Source of the DNA: Fluviicola sp.
Lineage (GTDB): Bacteria; Bacteroidota; Bacteroidia; Flavobacteriales_D; Crocinitomicaceae
Assembly (NCBI GenBank): GCA_002733985.1
Contig: NVXP01000037.1
Span: 6,229 to 41,290, forward strand
DNA: 35,062 nt
Direction of reading: 5' to 3'
Numbering within the stretch: the first letter of the stretch is position 1; every line of letters begins with the position of its first letter. A model generated the notes under the pieces. It made no database searches. It was not told where the DNA came from and saw nothing but the letters and a program-made list of their open reading frames with translations. Of the stretch, positions 16,955 through 24,237 are shown piece by piece. The position numbers were made by a program, and so were the translations under genes.

Positions 16955-17371
16955 ATGAGCGAAAATCGAAACGTTACCGTTGAATTAGGTCCATCAGGAT
17001 TCAAATCGTCAATTTCAGTTGGCAGCCATGTATTAATTTCAGATGAACCAGAATCAGTTGGAGGAACAGATTTGGGGCCTTCACCCTATGAACTTTTGGC
17101 TTCTGGTTTAGGAGCATGTACAGTGATGACTGTTCGCATGTATGCTACGATCAAAAAATGGGATTTGAAAGAAGTGAAAGTTAATGTCTCTCACCGAAAA
17201 GAAGATTCTGAAGATGGAAAAACGAAGATTGATATTTTCTCGCGAGAAATTCAGTTCTTCGGTGATTTTGATGAAAAGCAACACGAGCGAATGCTAAACA
17301 TCGCGAAGAAGTGTCCTGTGCATAAAACATTGAGCGCTTCAGCTAAGATTGAAACGACACATATTCATTAA
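16955..17371 (+). CDS. OsmC-family peroxiredoxin-like protein
   Basis: This 138-residue cytoplasmic protein matches the OsmC/Ohr fold in full. It has an N-terminal strand pair (NVTVELGPSGFKSSISVG), the GGTDLGPSPYELLASGLGAC motif with first active Cys55, helix TVMTVRMYA, beta strand LKEVKVNVSHRK, and the second Cys120 in AKKCPVHKTLSAS. In OsmC/Ohr proteins the Cys pair reduces organic hydroperoxides. This one belongs to the broader OsmC/YhfA-like group with GPSPYELL, whose substrates are less well known. It stands alone, upstream of a convergent gene, after a gap containing no clear promoter match. Confidence 0.94.
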   Translation: MSENRNVTVELGPSGFKSSISVGSHVLISDEPESVGGTDLGPSPYELLASGLGACTVMTVRMYATIKKWDLKEVKVNVSHRKEDSEDGKTKIDIFSREIQFFGDFDEKQHERMLNIAKKCPVHKTLSASAKIETTHIH

Positions 17372-17467
17372 GAAAGTATTGAACGCGATTCTTAAGAATC
17401 AATTTATCATGTGTTGATACCTACAATCTGAATCGGATAATCAAAAAGTCGGATATTCGGACCATCT

Positions 17468-17490
17468 ATCACATCACATCACATCACATC
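17468..17490. repeat. Pentanucleotide tandem repeat (ATCAC)4.6
   Basis: Four full ATCAC units plus ATC overlap the last codons and stop of the FKBP gene (minus strand GATGT units; stop TGA inside the array). Adding or removing a unit does not alter the encoded end as long as about three units remain, because the stop always falls 12 nt into the array. Confidence 0.9.
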
Positions 17491-17931
17491 CACAATCTCC
17501 AATTCAAAAACCAAAATGGAGTTCGGAGGAATTTTATCGACTGTGTAATCACCATATCCCAAATGAGGAGGAACGATCATGTATGCTTTTGAACCCTTCT
17601 TGAGTTGAAGCATGAGTTCTTTCCAAGCATTAATTTGAGCTGAAACGGCCATCTCAATAGGTTCGGTTTGCTCATCAACTTTCTCACCGCCCAAAAGAGT
17701 TCCACGGTATTTTACCAATACTTTGTCCGTGAATTGAATGAAATCTCCTTCACCTTCTTCAATGATTTTGTAATACAATCCACTCCCTGATTTTTCACAG
17801 TCGATTTTATTGCTCTTCATGTACTTTTCAATCTCTTGATCAAATTCAGAAAGTTCGCCCTCTGAATACGATCCACAAGAAAATAGTAAGGTCGATATGA
17901 CCGCGAAGAGTAAGAAGTTCAATCGTTTCAT
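17479..17931 (-). CDS. FKBP-type peptidyl-prolyl isomerase lipoprotein
   Basis: This 150-residue protein has signal peptide MKRLNFLLFAVISTLLFSC; lipobox LFSC, with Cys19 lipidated. Residues about 52-149 form an FKBP domain: VLVKYRGTLLGGEKVDE, an AWKELMLQLKKGSKAYMIVP stretch, the HLGYGD loop, and IPPNSILVFELEIVDV. The predicted role is folding of proteins in the periplasm or at the outer membrane by cis-trans isomerisation at proline. Its start overlaps the stop of the TraB/GumN gene by 4 nt (ATGA), so the two are translationally coupled. The stop lies in the ATCAC tandem repeat. It is shorter than FkpA-type enzymes because it lacks the N-terminal dimerisation domain. Confidence 0.93.
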   Translation of the reverse strand: MKRLNFLLFAVISTLLFSCGSYSEGELSEFDQEIEKYMKSNKIDCEKSGSGLYYKIIEEGEGDFIQFTDKVLVKYRGTLLGGEKVDEQTEPIEMAVSAQINAWKELMLQLKKGSKAYMIVPPHLGYGDYTVDKIPPNSILVFELEIVDVM

Positions 17932-18845
17932 AGTTCAATAGGTGTTAAGGTGTAGCCTTTGGCTTCGAGTAGACGAATCACGCCGTTTGGTCCACCAAGA
18001 TGTCCAGCGCCAACAGCAATAAATGTTGATTTTTCAGTAATCATTTGTTCAATCAGTGGAATCCATCGTTTATTTCGATCGTCCAATAAGATGTCGTTCA
18101 TTCCTTTCATGGAACCCGTGTCGTCAGCAATCAGCTGGTAAAGTCCATCAATATCTTGATCCGCAAAAAGTGTCATGATTTTCTCGATTTCCTCCAGGCC
18201 AGAATTACTTTCATTGCGGATAGTTGCCATCACCATTTCAACTTGCTGATCATCGCTTAGAGCATTAAACAAGCCCAACTGTTCAGCCACCGTTTCCAGT
18301 CCTTTAATTTCTAATTCCTTGTTCTCGGCAAGAGCTTCCAATTCTACTTCGTAGGATTTTTTATTTTCCATTCCCCGATTCGGATTGCTTTCATCTAGCT
18401 CAGTTAGCATTATAGAAACGACGAACGGACGCATTTTCCCTACCATCATGCGAAACCCCGTTTGTGAAATCGAAGTATGTTCTTCCACCCATACAAAAAT
18501 TGAGTCTGTTTGTTCTTCCGTGAAAAAGTCGAAGAATGATCCTTCTTCTAACATCGATAACCTGAGGGCTTCCATTGGTTCAGGTAAGCCAGCGATTTCC
18601 ATCGTCAGAACATCTGATTTCGAAACAATTTTCTGGAGCTTTTTGGGAAAGAAGAACTGCTCTTTGTCAATTAAATGAACCGTTCCAAATAAATAGGACT
18701 TCGTTTTGATTCCATTCCCTTCAATTTTCCATAAGAGCGCTCGATCTTCCATCGGATAATCGCGAATAGTTGTCTCTTGTGCAAAAAGAGTAGAACCCAA
18801 GAAAAGGAAAAGAAATAAATTTGAGAGGAAAAAAAGTTTAGACAT
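17928..18845 (-). CDS. TraB/GumN-family secreted protein
   Basis: This 305-residue protein has signal peptide MSKLFFLSNLFLFLFLGSTLFAQ. The mature part is a complete TraB/GumN (Tiki-like, erythromycin-esterase-like fold) domain: LLWKIEGNGIKTKSYLFGTVH with the conserved GTVH motif, SDVLTMEIAG, a helical middle with KSYEVELEALAENK, IKGLETVAEQLGLF, and the C-terminal VGAGHLGGPNGVIRLLEAKG. Family members such as animal Tiki are metal-dependent peptidases using the GxxH and GxxH-type motifs. Bacterial GumN roles are largely unknown. It is cotranscribed with the FKBP lipoprotein, suggesting a shared envelope role. Confidence 0.92.
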   Translation of the reverse strand: MSKLFFLSNLFLFLFLGSTLFAQETTIRDYPMEDRALLWKIEGNGIKTKSYLFGTVHLIDKEQFFFPKKLQKIVSKSDVLTMEIAGLPEPMEALRLSMLEEGSFFDFFTEEQTDSIFVWVEEHTSISQTGFRMMVGKMRPFVVSIMLTELDESNPNRGMENKKSYEVELEALAENKELEIKGLETVAEQLGLFNALSDDQQVEMVMATIRNESNSGLEEIEKIMTLFADQDIDGLYQLIADDTGSMKGMNDILLDDRNKRWIPLIEQMITEKSTFIAVGAGHLGGPNGVIRLLEAKGYTLTPIEL

Positions 18846-18858
18846 AATTCGTTATTCA

Positions 18859-18881
18859 TCTTGATGCTTTCGCATCGACTT
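18859..18881. repeat. Short hairpin repeat, copy 2
   Basis: TCTTGATGCT, TT, CGCATC, GA, CTT: stem GATGC/GCATC with a 4-nt loop, in the 34-nt gap between the methyltransferase stop and the TraB gene start. It matches 19 of 23 positions with 12441-12463. It could fold in the mRNA between the two genes. Confidence 0.4.
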
Positions 18882-19590
18882 ATCCGTTTAGTGTGATACG
18901 CGCTAGAAATTGGTTGTCTTCTTCATAGAGTTTTTCAACTTTGAGATCCAACTTATTCGCTGATTCTTGCAATTTATCGAAATCGATATACAACCATTTA
19001 AACCAATCAGTAGACTGATTTTCGTAGTGCATCCTGAAGTTGAAGTTACCGTAATACTCCGTATTTAAGTCAATCCACATTCCACCATCATCATCCGTGT
19101 AAAGATACTTAATGTCGGTAGAGTCGAAAAGAAGCTGACCATCTTTGCGCAACATTTTCTTTGCTTGAAGCAAAGTACGTTCCAAGTTTTTCAAGGATCC
19201 TGCAATTCCGATCCCATTCATCATCATTAGGAGAGTGTCGTACTGTTCGGATACGGTGTAAAAATCTTGAACTTCTGCATTCAAGTCTTGAGATTGCATG
19301 AACTCAACTGCTCCTGGGCTCACATCAATTGATTTTACCTCTAGTCCTTTGTTTTTAAGATACGTTGAATGGACTCCTGATCCTGCACCAATGTCTAGAA
19401 CACTTCCTGAACAATGCTCAAGTGCAATCTGTTCCATTTTTGGCATTTCTTCGTAAGTACGAAAGAGGTAGGAAGCAGTGATGAAGTCATCGTCGCAAAT
19501 GTCTGATTCAACAGTAACTTGACGTTCAATTCTGTCTTTTCCGTAATCCAATATGATTCGACCCAGTGGATCTTTACCAGTGGCACTCAT
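18880..19590 (-). CDS. class I SAM-dependent methyltransferase
   Basis: This 236-residue cytoplasmic protein has a Rossmann methyltransferase core: motif I VLDIGAGSGVHSTYLKNKG, the acidic residue at the end of strand 2 (EVKSIDVSPGAVEFM), LNAEVQDFYTV, then motif IV-like YDTLLMMMNGIGIAGSL and LRKDGQLLFDSTD. The N-terminal 50 residues (PLGRIILDYG, TASYLFRTYEEMP) and the C-terminal part are less familiar. The substrate is unknown; the weak MMMNGIG motif does not suggest a nucleic-acid methylase. The ATG overlaps the stop of the upstream gene by one base (TAATG), so the pair is translationally coupled. Confidence 0.92.
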   Translation of the reverse strand: MSATGKDPLGRIILDYGKDRIERQVTVESDICDDDFITASYLFRTYEEMPKMEQIALEHCSGSVLDIGAGSGVHSTYLKNKGLEVKSIDVSPGAVEFMQSQDLNAEVQDFYTVSEQYDTLLMMMNGIGIAGSLKNLERTLLQAKKMLRKDGQLLFDSTDIKYLYTDDDGGMWIDLNTEYYGNFNFRMHYENQSTDWFKWLYIDFDKLQESANKLDLKVEKLYEEDNQFLARITLNG

Positions 19591-20117
19591 TAATAATCGT
19601 ATTCGTCTTCGAAATCATTGAATCCAAACTCGTCTTCCTCTTCCTCGTCATCATCAGGATTGGTTGAGTCAGAATCGAATTTGAGCTCATCACTTGATTT
19701 TGATTCTTCAGATGGCGCATTTCCGACAGATAATACAACTGTTGGTCCATCTGGAGTTTCTTCTTGGTATCCAATTAATTCGATCAAGAAAATCCACATG
19801 CGCATAAAATCGTGCACCAAGATGAACTTTTGATCTTTTACTTCGATGAATTCTTCTACAGTTGTAGTACTCATTACATCCGGAATTCTCTGATCATCGT
19901 CTCCAAATGACATGTCAAAAAGAGCAATCTCGTGTCCTTTGTCCCATTGATTATTCGAAACATAGAACGATGCCATTTGTTCTTGAGAAAATTGATAAGC
20001 GTCAACAATCGCTCGGTAAAAAGATTCAAGATTATCAGAGTCCGAGATAAGAATATCACGAAAAATCTCTGTTTTATCTTGGGAATCAAGAAGTACCCTG
20101 AATTTTAGACCTGCCAT
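19590..20117 (-). CDS. PRiA4_ORF3-like protein with acidic tail
   Basis: This 175-residue protein starts GLKFRVLLDSQDKTEIFRDI. Its pattern of an 'FRV-L' strand, FRDILI, LESFYRAIVDAYQFSQEQMASFY and DKGHEIALFDM matches the plasmid pRiA4b ORF-3/IS1096 TnpR-like family, a small alpha/beta domain widespread in bacterial chromosomes and of unknown function. Residues after about 135 are low-complexity and very acidic (NPDDDEEEEDEFGFNDFEDE). Despite the family name there is no sign of a mobile element here. It is coupled to the methyltransferase through TAATG and appears to be the first gene of the pair. Confidence 0.8.
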   Translation of the reverse strand: MAGLKFRVLLDSQDKTEIFRDILISDSDNLESFYRAIVDAYQFSQEQMASFYVSNNQWDKGHEIALFDMSFGDDDQRIPDVMSTTTVEEFIEVKDQKFILVHDFMRMWIFLIELIGYQEETPDGPTVVLSVGNAPSEESKSSDELKFDSDSTNPDDDEEEEDEFGFNDFEDEYDY

Positions 20118-20436
20118 TGACTGAAATTTATTGCAAAATTACTTTTTTCTTACGAGCTAACCTATCCCTTTGTTACAAACCTAAGTTTGATTCTGAATTT
20201 CACTCAGAATACATTTTTATCGATTAGATTAGAGTTTCATTTCTAGAGTAATAGCGGGCTATTACGATAAAATTCAACGAATAAGATGAATGATAATAAT
20301 GGATAGTGATTTTACTTTTCACACCTGAACATTACTTCTCTCACTAAAGCGACTAAAAACAGATGACTAATCGATTATCGATTTGGCTCAAGCCTGTTAA
20401 TTTATGAGCGATCTGAGTATAAATTAATGGACGAAC
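20118..20436. other. Intergenic stretch with a promoter candidate and two small hairpins
   Basis: The 319 nt hold no convincing ORF. On the minus strand TAATTTTG (20142-20135) is a -7 candidate for the PRiA4-like gene, without a good -33 TTG. Two small hairpins are present: ATTCTGA/TCAGAAT (20190-20210), and GTAATAGC/GCTATTAC (20248-20265) with a GG centre. Neither has a T-run that would make it a convincing terminator for the upstream cca gene. Confidence 0.5.
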
Positions 20437-21849
20437 TTAGGTTTTAAGACCGAGCTCATTTGCGATTTTCAACATATACTCAAAGGCTTCATCGTGATTG
20501 TTCTGAATTTCTCCTTCAAGAATTGCTTCTTTGATTCGTGATTTAATTGTTCCGACTTCCGCACAAGGCGCGATATCAAATGTTTTCATAATCTCATCAC
20601 CATCAACTGGTGGTTGGAAATTACGAATTCGATCTTTTTCCTCAACGTCACGTAGCTTCTGAAGAACGGTATCGAAATTCTTCTTGAACTTCTTAACCTT
20701 CAATTCATTTTTCGAAGTGATGTCTGCGTTACACAAAGTCATTAAATCATCTACGTCATCATTCGCTTCAGATAGCAATCGTCGCACGGCAGAATCAGTA
20801 ACATGACCTTTCACCAAGGAAATAGGGCGGAGGTGCAATCGAACCAATTTTTGAACGTACTTCATTTTTGCATCCAAAGGCAACTTCATGCGCTTGAAGA
20901 TTTTTGGAACCATTCGTGATCCCATGTCTTCGTGCCCGTGGAAAGTCCAACCTGCAGTTTGATGAAAACGTTTTGTAGGTGGTTTAGCGATGTCGTGCAT
21001 GATCGCTGCCCAACGCAACCAAAGGTTGTCTGTGTTTTCTGAAATATTATCCAGGACTTCTAAGGTGTGATAGAAGTTATCCTTATGTGTTTTTCCATTT
21101 CGTTTATCTACGCCATACAATGCAACCATCTCTGGGAAAAATTCATGCAGTAGTTTAGTAGAAAACAAGAGCTTGAACCCCCGAGATGGAGTTGTACTCA
21201 TGATGATCTTGTTCAATTCATCCATGATTCGCTCTTGGGAAATGATTTCCAAGCGATTTGCGTTTCGTGCGATTGATTCCAAACAAGGATGATCAATCTT
21301 AAAATCCAATTGTGTTGCAAAGCGAATTGCACGCATCATGCGAAGTGGATCGTCACTGAATGTCGTGTCTGGTTCAAGTGGTGTTTTGATCAAACAATTT
21401 TCAAGATCAACCAAACCATCAAATGGATCAATTATATCTCCGAAATTGTCAGCATGTAAACTCAAAGCTAGAGCGTTGATCGTGAAATCACGTCTGTTTT
21501 GATCATCAGCCAAGGTTCCATCTTCTACAATTGGCTTTCGGGAATCTCGGTTGTATGATTCTTTTCTCGCTCCAACAAATTCGACTTCTAAATCTTTGTA
21601 AACGAACTGAGCGGTTCCAAAGTTCTTGAAATAAGACACTTTCTTGACCCGCAGTTTCTCTGCACACGCTTTCGCAAGTTCCATTCCATTTCCGACAACA
21701 ACAATATCGATGTCTTTGGATGGACGTTCCAAAATTAAGTCACGGACAAATCCTCCGATGACATAAGCTTCGAGCTGGTTTTCTGTTACGACTTGCGAGG
21801 CAACTTTGAAAACAGGGTGAGTGAGATATTCTCTATAATTTTTGCGCAT
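20437..21849 (-). CDS. cca: CCA tRNA nucleotidyltransferase (poly(A) polymerase family, HD domain)
   Basis: The protein has 470 residues from the ATG at 21849. The frame opens further up to 21948, with another ATG at 21888, but family members start just before a segment like YREYLTHPVFKV. Class II nucleotidyltransferase motifs are YVIGGFVRDLILERPSKDID (GG-x3-RD and the DxD metal site), EFVGARKESY, the LADDQNRRDFTINALAL loop, DPLRMMRAIRFATQLDF, and later HPCLESIARNANRL. An HD phosphohydrolase-type domain follows (RWAAIMHDIAKPPTKRF). It adds or repairs the 3' CCA of tRNA. TATCTTTG at 21865-21858 on the minus strand could be a promoter for a nearly leaderless mRNA beginning at 21849. It is divergent from the next gene. 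Confidence 0.95.
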   Translation of the reverse strand: MRKNYREYLTHPVFKVASQVVTENQLEAYVIGGFVRDLILERPSKDIDIVVVGNGMELAKACAEKLRVKKVSYFKNFGTAQFVYKDLEVEFVGARKESYNRDSRKPIVEDGTLADDQNRRDFTINALALSLHADNFGDIIDPFDGLVDLENCLIKTPLEPDTTFSDDPLRMMRAIRFATQLDFKIDHPCLESIARNANRLEIISQERIMDELNKIIMSTTPSRGFKLLFSTKLLHEFFPEMVALYGVDKRNGKTHKDNFYHTLEVLDNISENTDNLWLRWAAIMHDIAKPPTKRFHQTAGWTFHGHEDMGSRMVPKIFKRMKLPLDAKMKYVQKLVRLHLRPISLVKGHVTDSAVRRLLSEANDDVDDLMTLCNADITSKNELKVKKFKKNFDTVLQKLRDVEEKDRIRNFQPPVDGDEIMKTFDIAPCAEVGTIKSRIKEAILEGEIQNNHDEAFEYMLKIANELGLKT

Positions 21850-21962
21850 TGCGGTTGCAAAGATAAAGGAATCATCAGAATCAGGCATAAAATCAGAGGT
21901 CGATACCTCATTTTTGTAATTATTTTTGTAAAATCGTTTAAAATTCAATCAATTACTACAAA

Positions 21963-22874
21963 ATGGGTATCGTTGCCAACCTGTGTTATTCAATTGCTAA
22001 CCGTTACATTGACGGTAAGTTTCGTCGAGCAAAGATGAAACGAAAGTTTCAAGACTCTGAGCAGTATCACATTGAATATTGGGACAACGAAGCGAAGGGG
22101 AAGCCTGTTTTTTTGATCCTACATGGACTTGGGGCTAAAACGAAGTACCAGTGGTATGACCAATTGAAAGTTCTAAAGAATGATTTTCGGATCATTGTCC
22201 CAAATATGCTCCACTTTGGAGATACGCGTCCAACAAAATCAGTACACGGTATTCAAGATCAGGTGAAGATGGTTCAATTTTTCCTAAAAGAATTGGGTGT
22301 TTCTCAGTATCACTTAATGGGTGCTTCCTATGGCGGGTTGATTTCTGGAGAACTTGCTAATCAATACCCTAATCAGGTAGAAATGCTCATTTTGGTCGAT
22401 GCTGCTATCAAATATGTATATGAAAGTGACACTGAACGGATTCTAGAACTTTACGACGTGCCAAGTGTTCCCGAATTTTTCGTTCCTGATTCACATCATG
22501 GTTTGAGAAAATTGGTGGCTGCTTCGGTAGGTAAGAAAGGAATTGTTCCACCTGCATTTACAATGCCACGTTTCCACGAAGAATTGTATGCAAAGAATAT
22601 CAAAGACAAACGCTTGATTGTACATCGCTTGATACAAACCCGTGAAGAGTACGCTACTCGCGAATATAATTTCAAGATGCCTGTCCATTTAATTTGGGGT
22701 GAATTGGATGAGTTGATACCTAAAGACCGAGGACAATTATTCCTGGAACATCTAAAAGGAAAAGCTACGCTTGACATTATCAAAGATGGAGGACACATGC
22801 CGAATATGAACAAAATGAAGGCGTTTAATAGATTATTGGAGAAGTATATAAAGTTGCAGAACGGAGTTAATTAA
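21963..22874 (+). CDS. alpha/beta hydrolase
   Basis: This 303-residue protein has no cleavable signal. It starts MGIVANLCYSIANRYIDG, possibly a weak membrane-associating helix. It shows the oxyanion HGLGAKTKYQW, cap entry MLHFGDTRPTKS, nucleophile elbow MGASYGGLISG, acid in WGELDELIP and His in DGGHMPNMNK. The whole is a canonical Ser-Asp-His hydrolase of about 300 residues, similar to lipase/esterase or haloperoxidase-like members; the Ser nucleophile argues for an esterase or lipase. Its last 8 nt overlap the end of the convergent T9SS gene at 22867. Confidence 0.92.
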   Translation: MGIVANLCYSIANRYIDGKFRRAKMKRKFQDSEQYHIEYWDNEAKGKPVFLILHGLGAKTKYQWYDQLKVLKNDFRIIVPNMLHFGDTRPTKSVHGIQDQVKMVQFFLKELGVSQYHLMGASYGGLISGELANQYPNQVEMLILVDAAIKYVYESDTERILELYDVPSVPEFFVPDSHHGLRKLVAASVGKKGIVPPAFTMPRFHEELYAKNIKDKRLIVHRLIQTREEYATREYNFKMPVHLIWGELDELIPKDRGQLFLEHLKGKATLDIIKDGGHMPNMNKMKAFNRLLEKYIKLQNGVN

Positions 22875-24228
22875 AGATGATTCTTTCACTTTTTCGTTCG
22901 TTCGTTTCCTTAGAATTTGTGAGAATAATATAGAATCCTGTGATCATATTTGGTTCTCTATTTATTTGGTAAATCTCAGTTTCATTCGATATCATGATGG
23001 ATTTAGTGTAAATCATCTGTCCTAAATCATTGTAGATTTCAATAGAATATTCCCCATGCTCGTAATCGCTCAGTTGAATGTTCAGAAGATCCGTAACAGG
23101 GTTCGGATAAATCAGAAGGAGTGGATTCGTATTATTACCATCCAAGGTAACTGGAACAACGTGACTAAAGTTAAAATCACCATTAAAATCTACTTGTTTA
23201 ATGCGATAGTAGTTATCTCCAATTTTCGGATCTGTGTCTTCATGATAATATTCAATAGGCTCGGTGCTTGTTCCTGCTGCACCAACTTCGGCAATCTCTT
23301 CCCAATCGAACAAGTTTGTTGATCGTTCAACTACGAAATAGTCACTATTGTATTCAGTGGCAGTTTCCCAAAATAGATCAACATTTCTTTCGGTATTGAG
23401 TGTCGCTGTAAATACAGTTAGTTCTACAGGAAGGACGACAACTAGAAAATCGGTTTGGACGAAACAATTTATGTCAAATCCATCATTGATTCCTCCATTA
23501 AAAAGTGAGGAACCAACAGGAACAATTTGTAAATGACAATTTACGTCGAATCCATCATTGATGCCTCCATTATAGGGTGAGTAACCGACAGGAATCATTT
23601 GTAAGTAACAATTTACGTCAAATCCATCATTGACTCCTCCTGAATAAATTTGACCTGAGCCAGTAGGTGCTTGTTGTAGGTAACAATATACACTTGCACC
23701 ATCGGAGACACCTCCATTAAATAAGGAAAAGGTTGGTGTAAGATTTTGAGTAAAACAATACACGTCGAACCCATCATTGATTCCACCACTATATATGCCC
23801 GCAGATAACTGTGAAGGTTGTAAAAAACAGTTAAATGCATCACCACTTTCAGCTCCACCGAAGTATAGAAAGTCTGCCGAATTTACTGAGTTTTGAGTAT
23901 AGCAGTTTAGGGCTGTTCCACTATTGCTTCCACCAAAAAAGAACGAACCCGAGTTTTGAAGTTGCTCACTATAACAGCTAACATCCATTCCATCTTCATT
24001 TCCCCCTCCATAAATCCCAAGAACGTTTACGTTATTTTGGAGAAAGCAATTGAAGGTCACTCCATCTTCATTCCCTCCAGTATAAACACCAAAAACGAAT
24101 ACTTCACTTTCTAAAAAACAACTCGTAGCAGTTCCATCCCCATTTCCTCCCGAAAATATAAGTGATTGACTCCATCCAATAGTGCAGATAGAACAATAGA
24201 GAATAAATATTGAGATAGAATACTTCAT
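22867..24228 (-). CDS. GG-DG-Cys repeat protein with type A T9SS sorting domain
   Basis: This 453-residue protein has signal peptide MKYSISIFILYCSICTIGWSQ. Residues 25-258 hold ten repeats, almost all 24 residues long, with consensus [YF]-x-GG-x2-[DS]-G-x4-C-[FY]-x-[QE] (for example YSGGVNDGFDVNCYLQ, FNGGINDGFDINCFVQ). One Cys falls at a fixed place in each. Then comes LPVELTVFTATLNTERNVDL (a common Bacteroidota linker), an FN3-like domain with FWETATEYNSDYFVVERS, and the type A sorting domain (IYPNPVTDLLNIQLSDY, SERIIFN). It should be exported by T9SS. The regular period suggests a solenoid with Cys lined up on one face; the function is unknown. It is cotranscribed, 9 nt apart, with the SUMF1-like gene upstream. 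Confidence 0.9.
   Translation of the reverse strand: MKYSISIFILYCSICTIGWSQSLIFSGGNGDGTATSCFLESEVFVFGVYTGGNEDGVTFNCFLQNNVNVLGIYGGGNEDGMDVSCYSEQLQNSGSFFFGGSNSGTALNCYTQNSVNSADFLYFGGAESGDAFNCFLQPSQLSAGIYSGGINDGFDVYCFTQNLTPTFSLFNGGVSDGASVYCYLQQAPTGSGQIYSGGVNDGFDVNCYLQMIPVGYSPYNGGINDGFDVNCHLQIVPVGSSLFNGGINDGFDINCFVQTDFLVVVLPVELTVFTATLNTERNVDLFWETATEYNSDYFVVERSTNLFDWEEIAEVGAAGTSTEPIEYYHEDTDPKIGDNYYRIKQVDFNGDFNFSHVVPVTLDGNNTNPLLLIYPNPVTDLLNIQLSDYEHGEYSIEIYNDLGQMIYTKSIMISNETEIYQINREPNMITGFYIILTNSKETNERKSERIIFN
23455..24156 (-). repeat. Ten tandem 24-residue GG-x2-[DS]G-x4-C repeats
   Basis: GG pairs fall at residues 27, 51, 75, 99, 124, 148, 172, 197, 221 and 245, so the period is 24 with two 25-residue steps. 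The last units are most alike: the DNA string CCATCATTGA recurs in four of them with near-identical flanks. This suggests recent local amplification at the C-terminal end of the array. Confidence 0.92.
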
Positions 24229-24237
24229 TTGCTCACT

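Noticed and set aside
17468-17490. ATCAC tandem repeats as an origin or regulatory iteron
   Set aside because: Only 4.6 units, no replication initiator gene and no AT-rich unwinding region tied to it; it overlaps the end of a gene.
19590-20117. PRiA4_ORF3/IS1096-like gene as part of an insertion sequence
   Set aside because: No transposase, terminal inverted repeats or target duplication nearby; the gene is translationally coupled to a methyltransferase and looks chromosomal.
23455-24156. Regular repeats that could suggest a CRISPR array
   Set aside because: The repeats are in frame, encode the GG-DG-Cys motif, lack palindromic repeat/unique spacer structure, and no cas genes are near.
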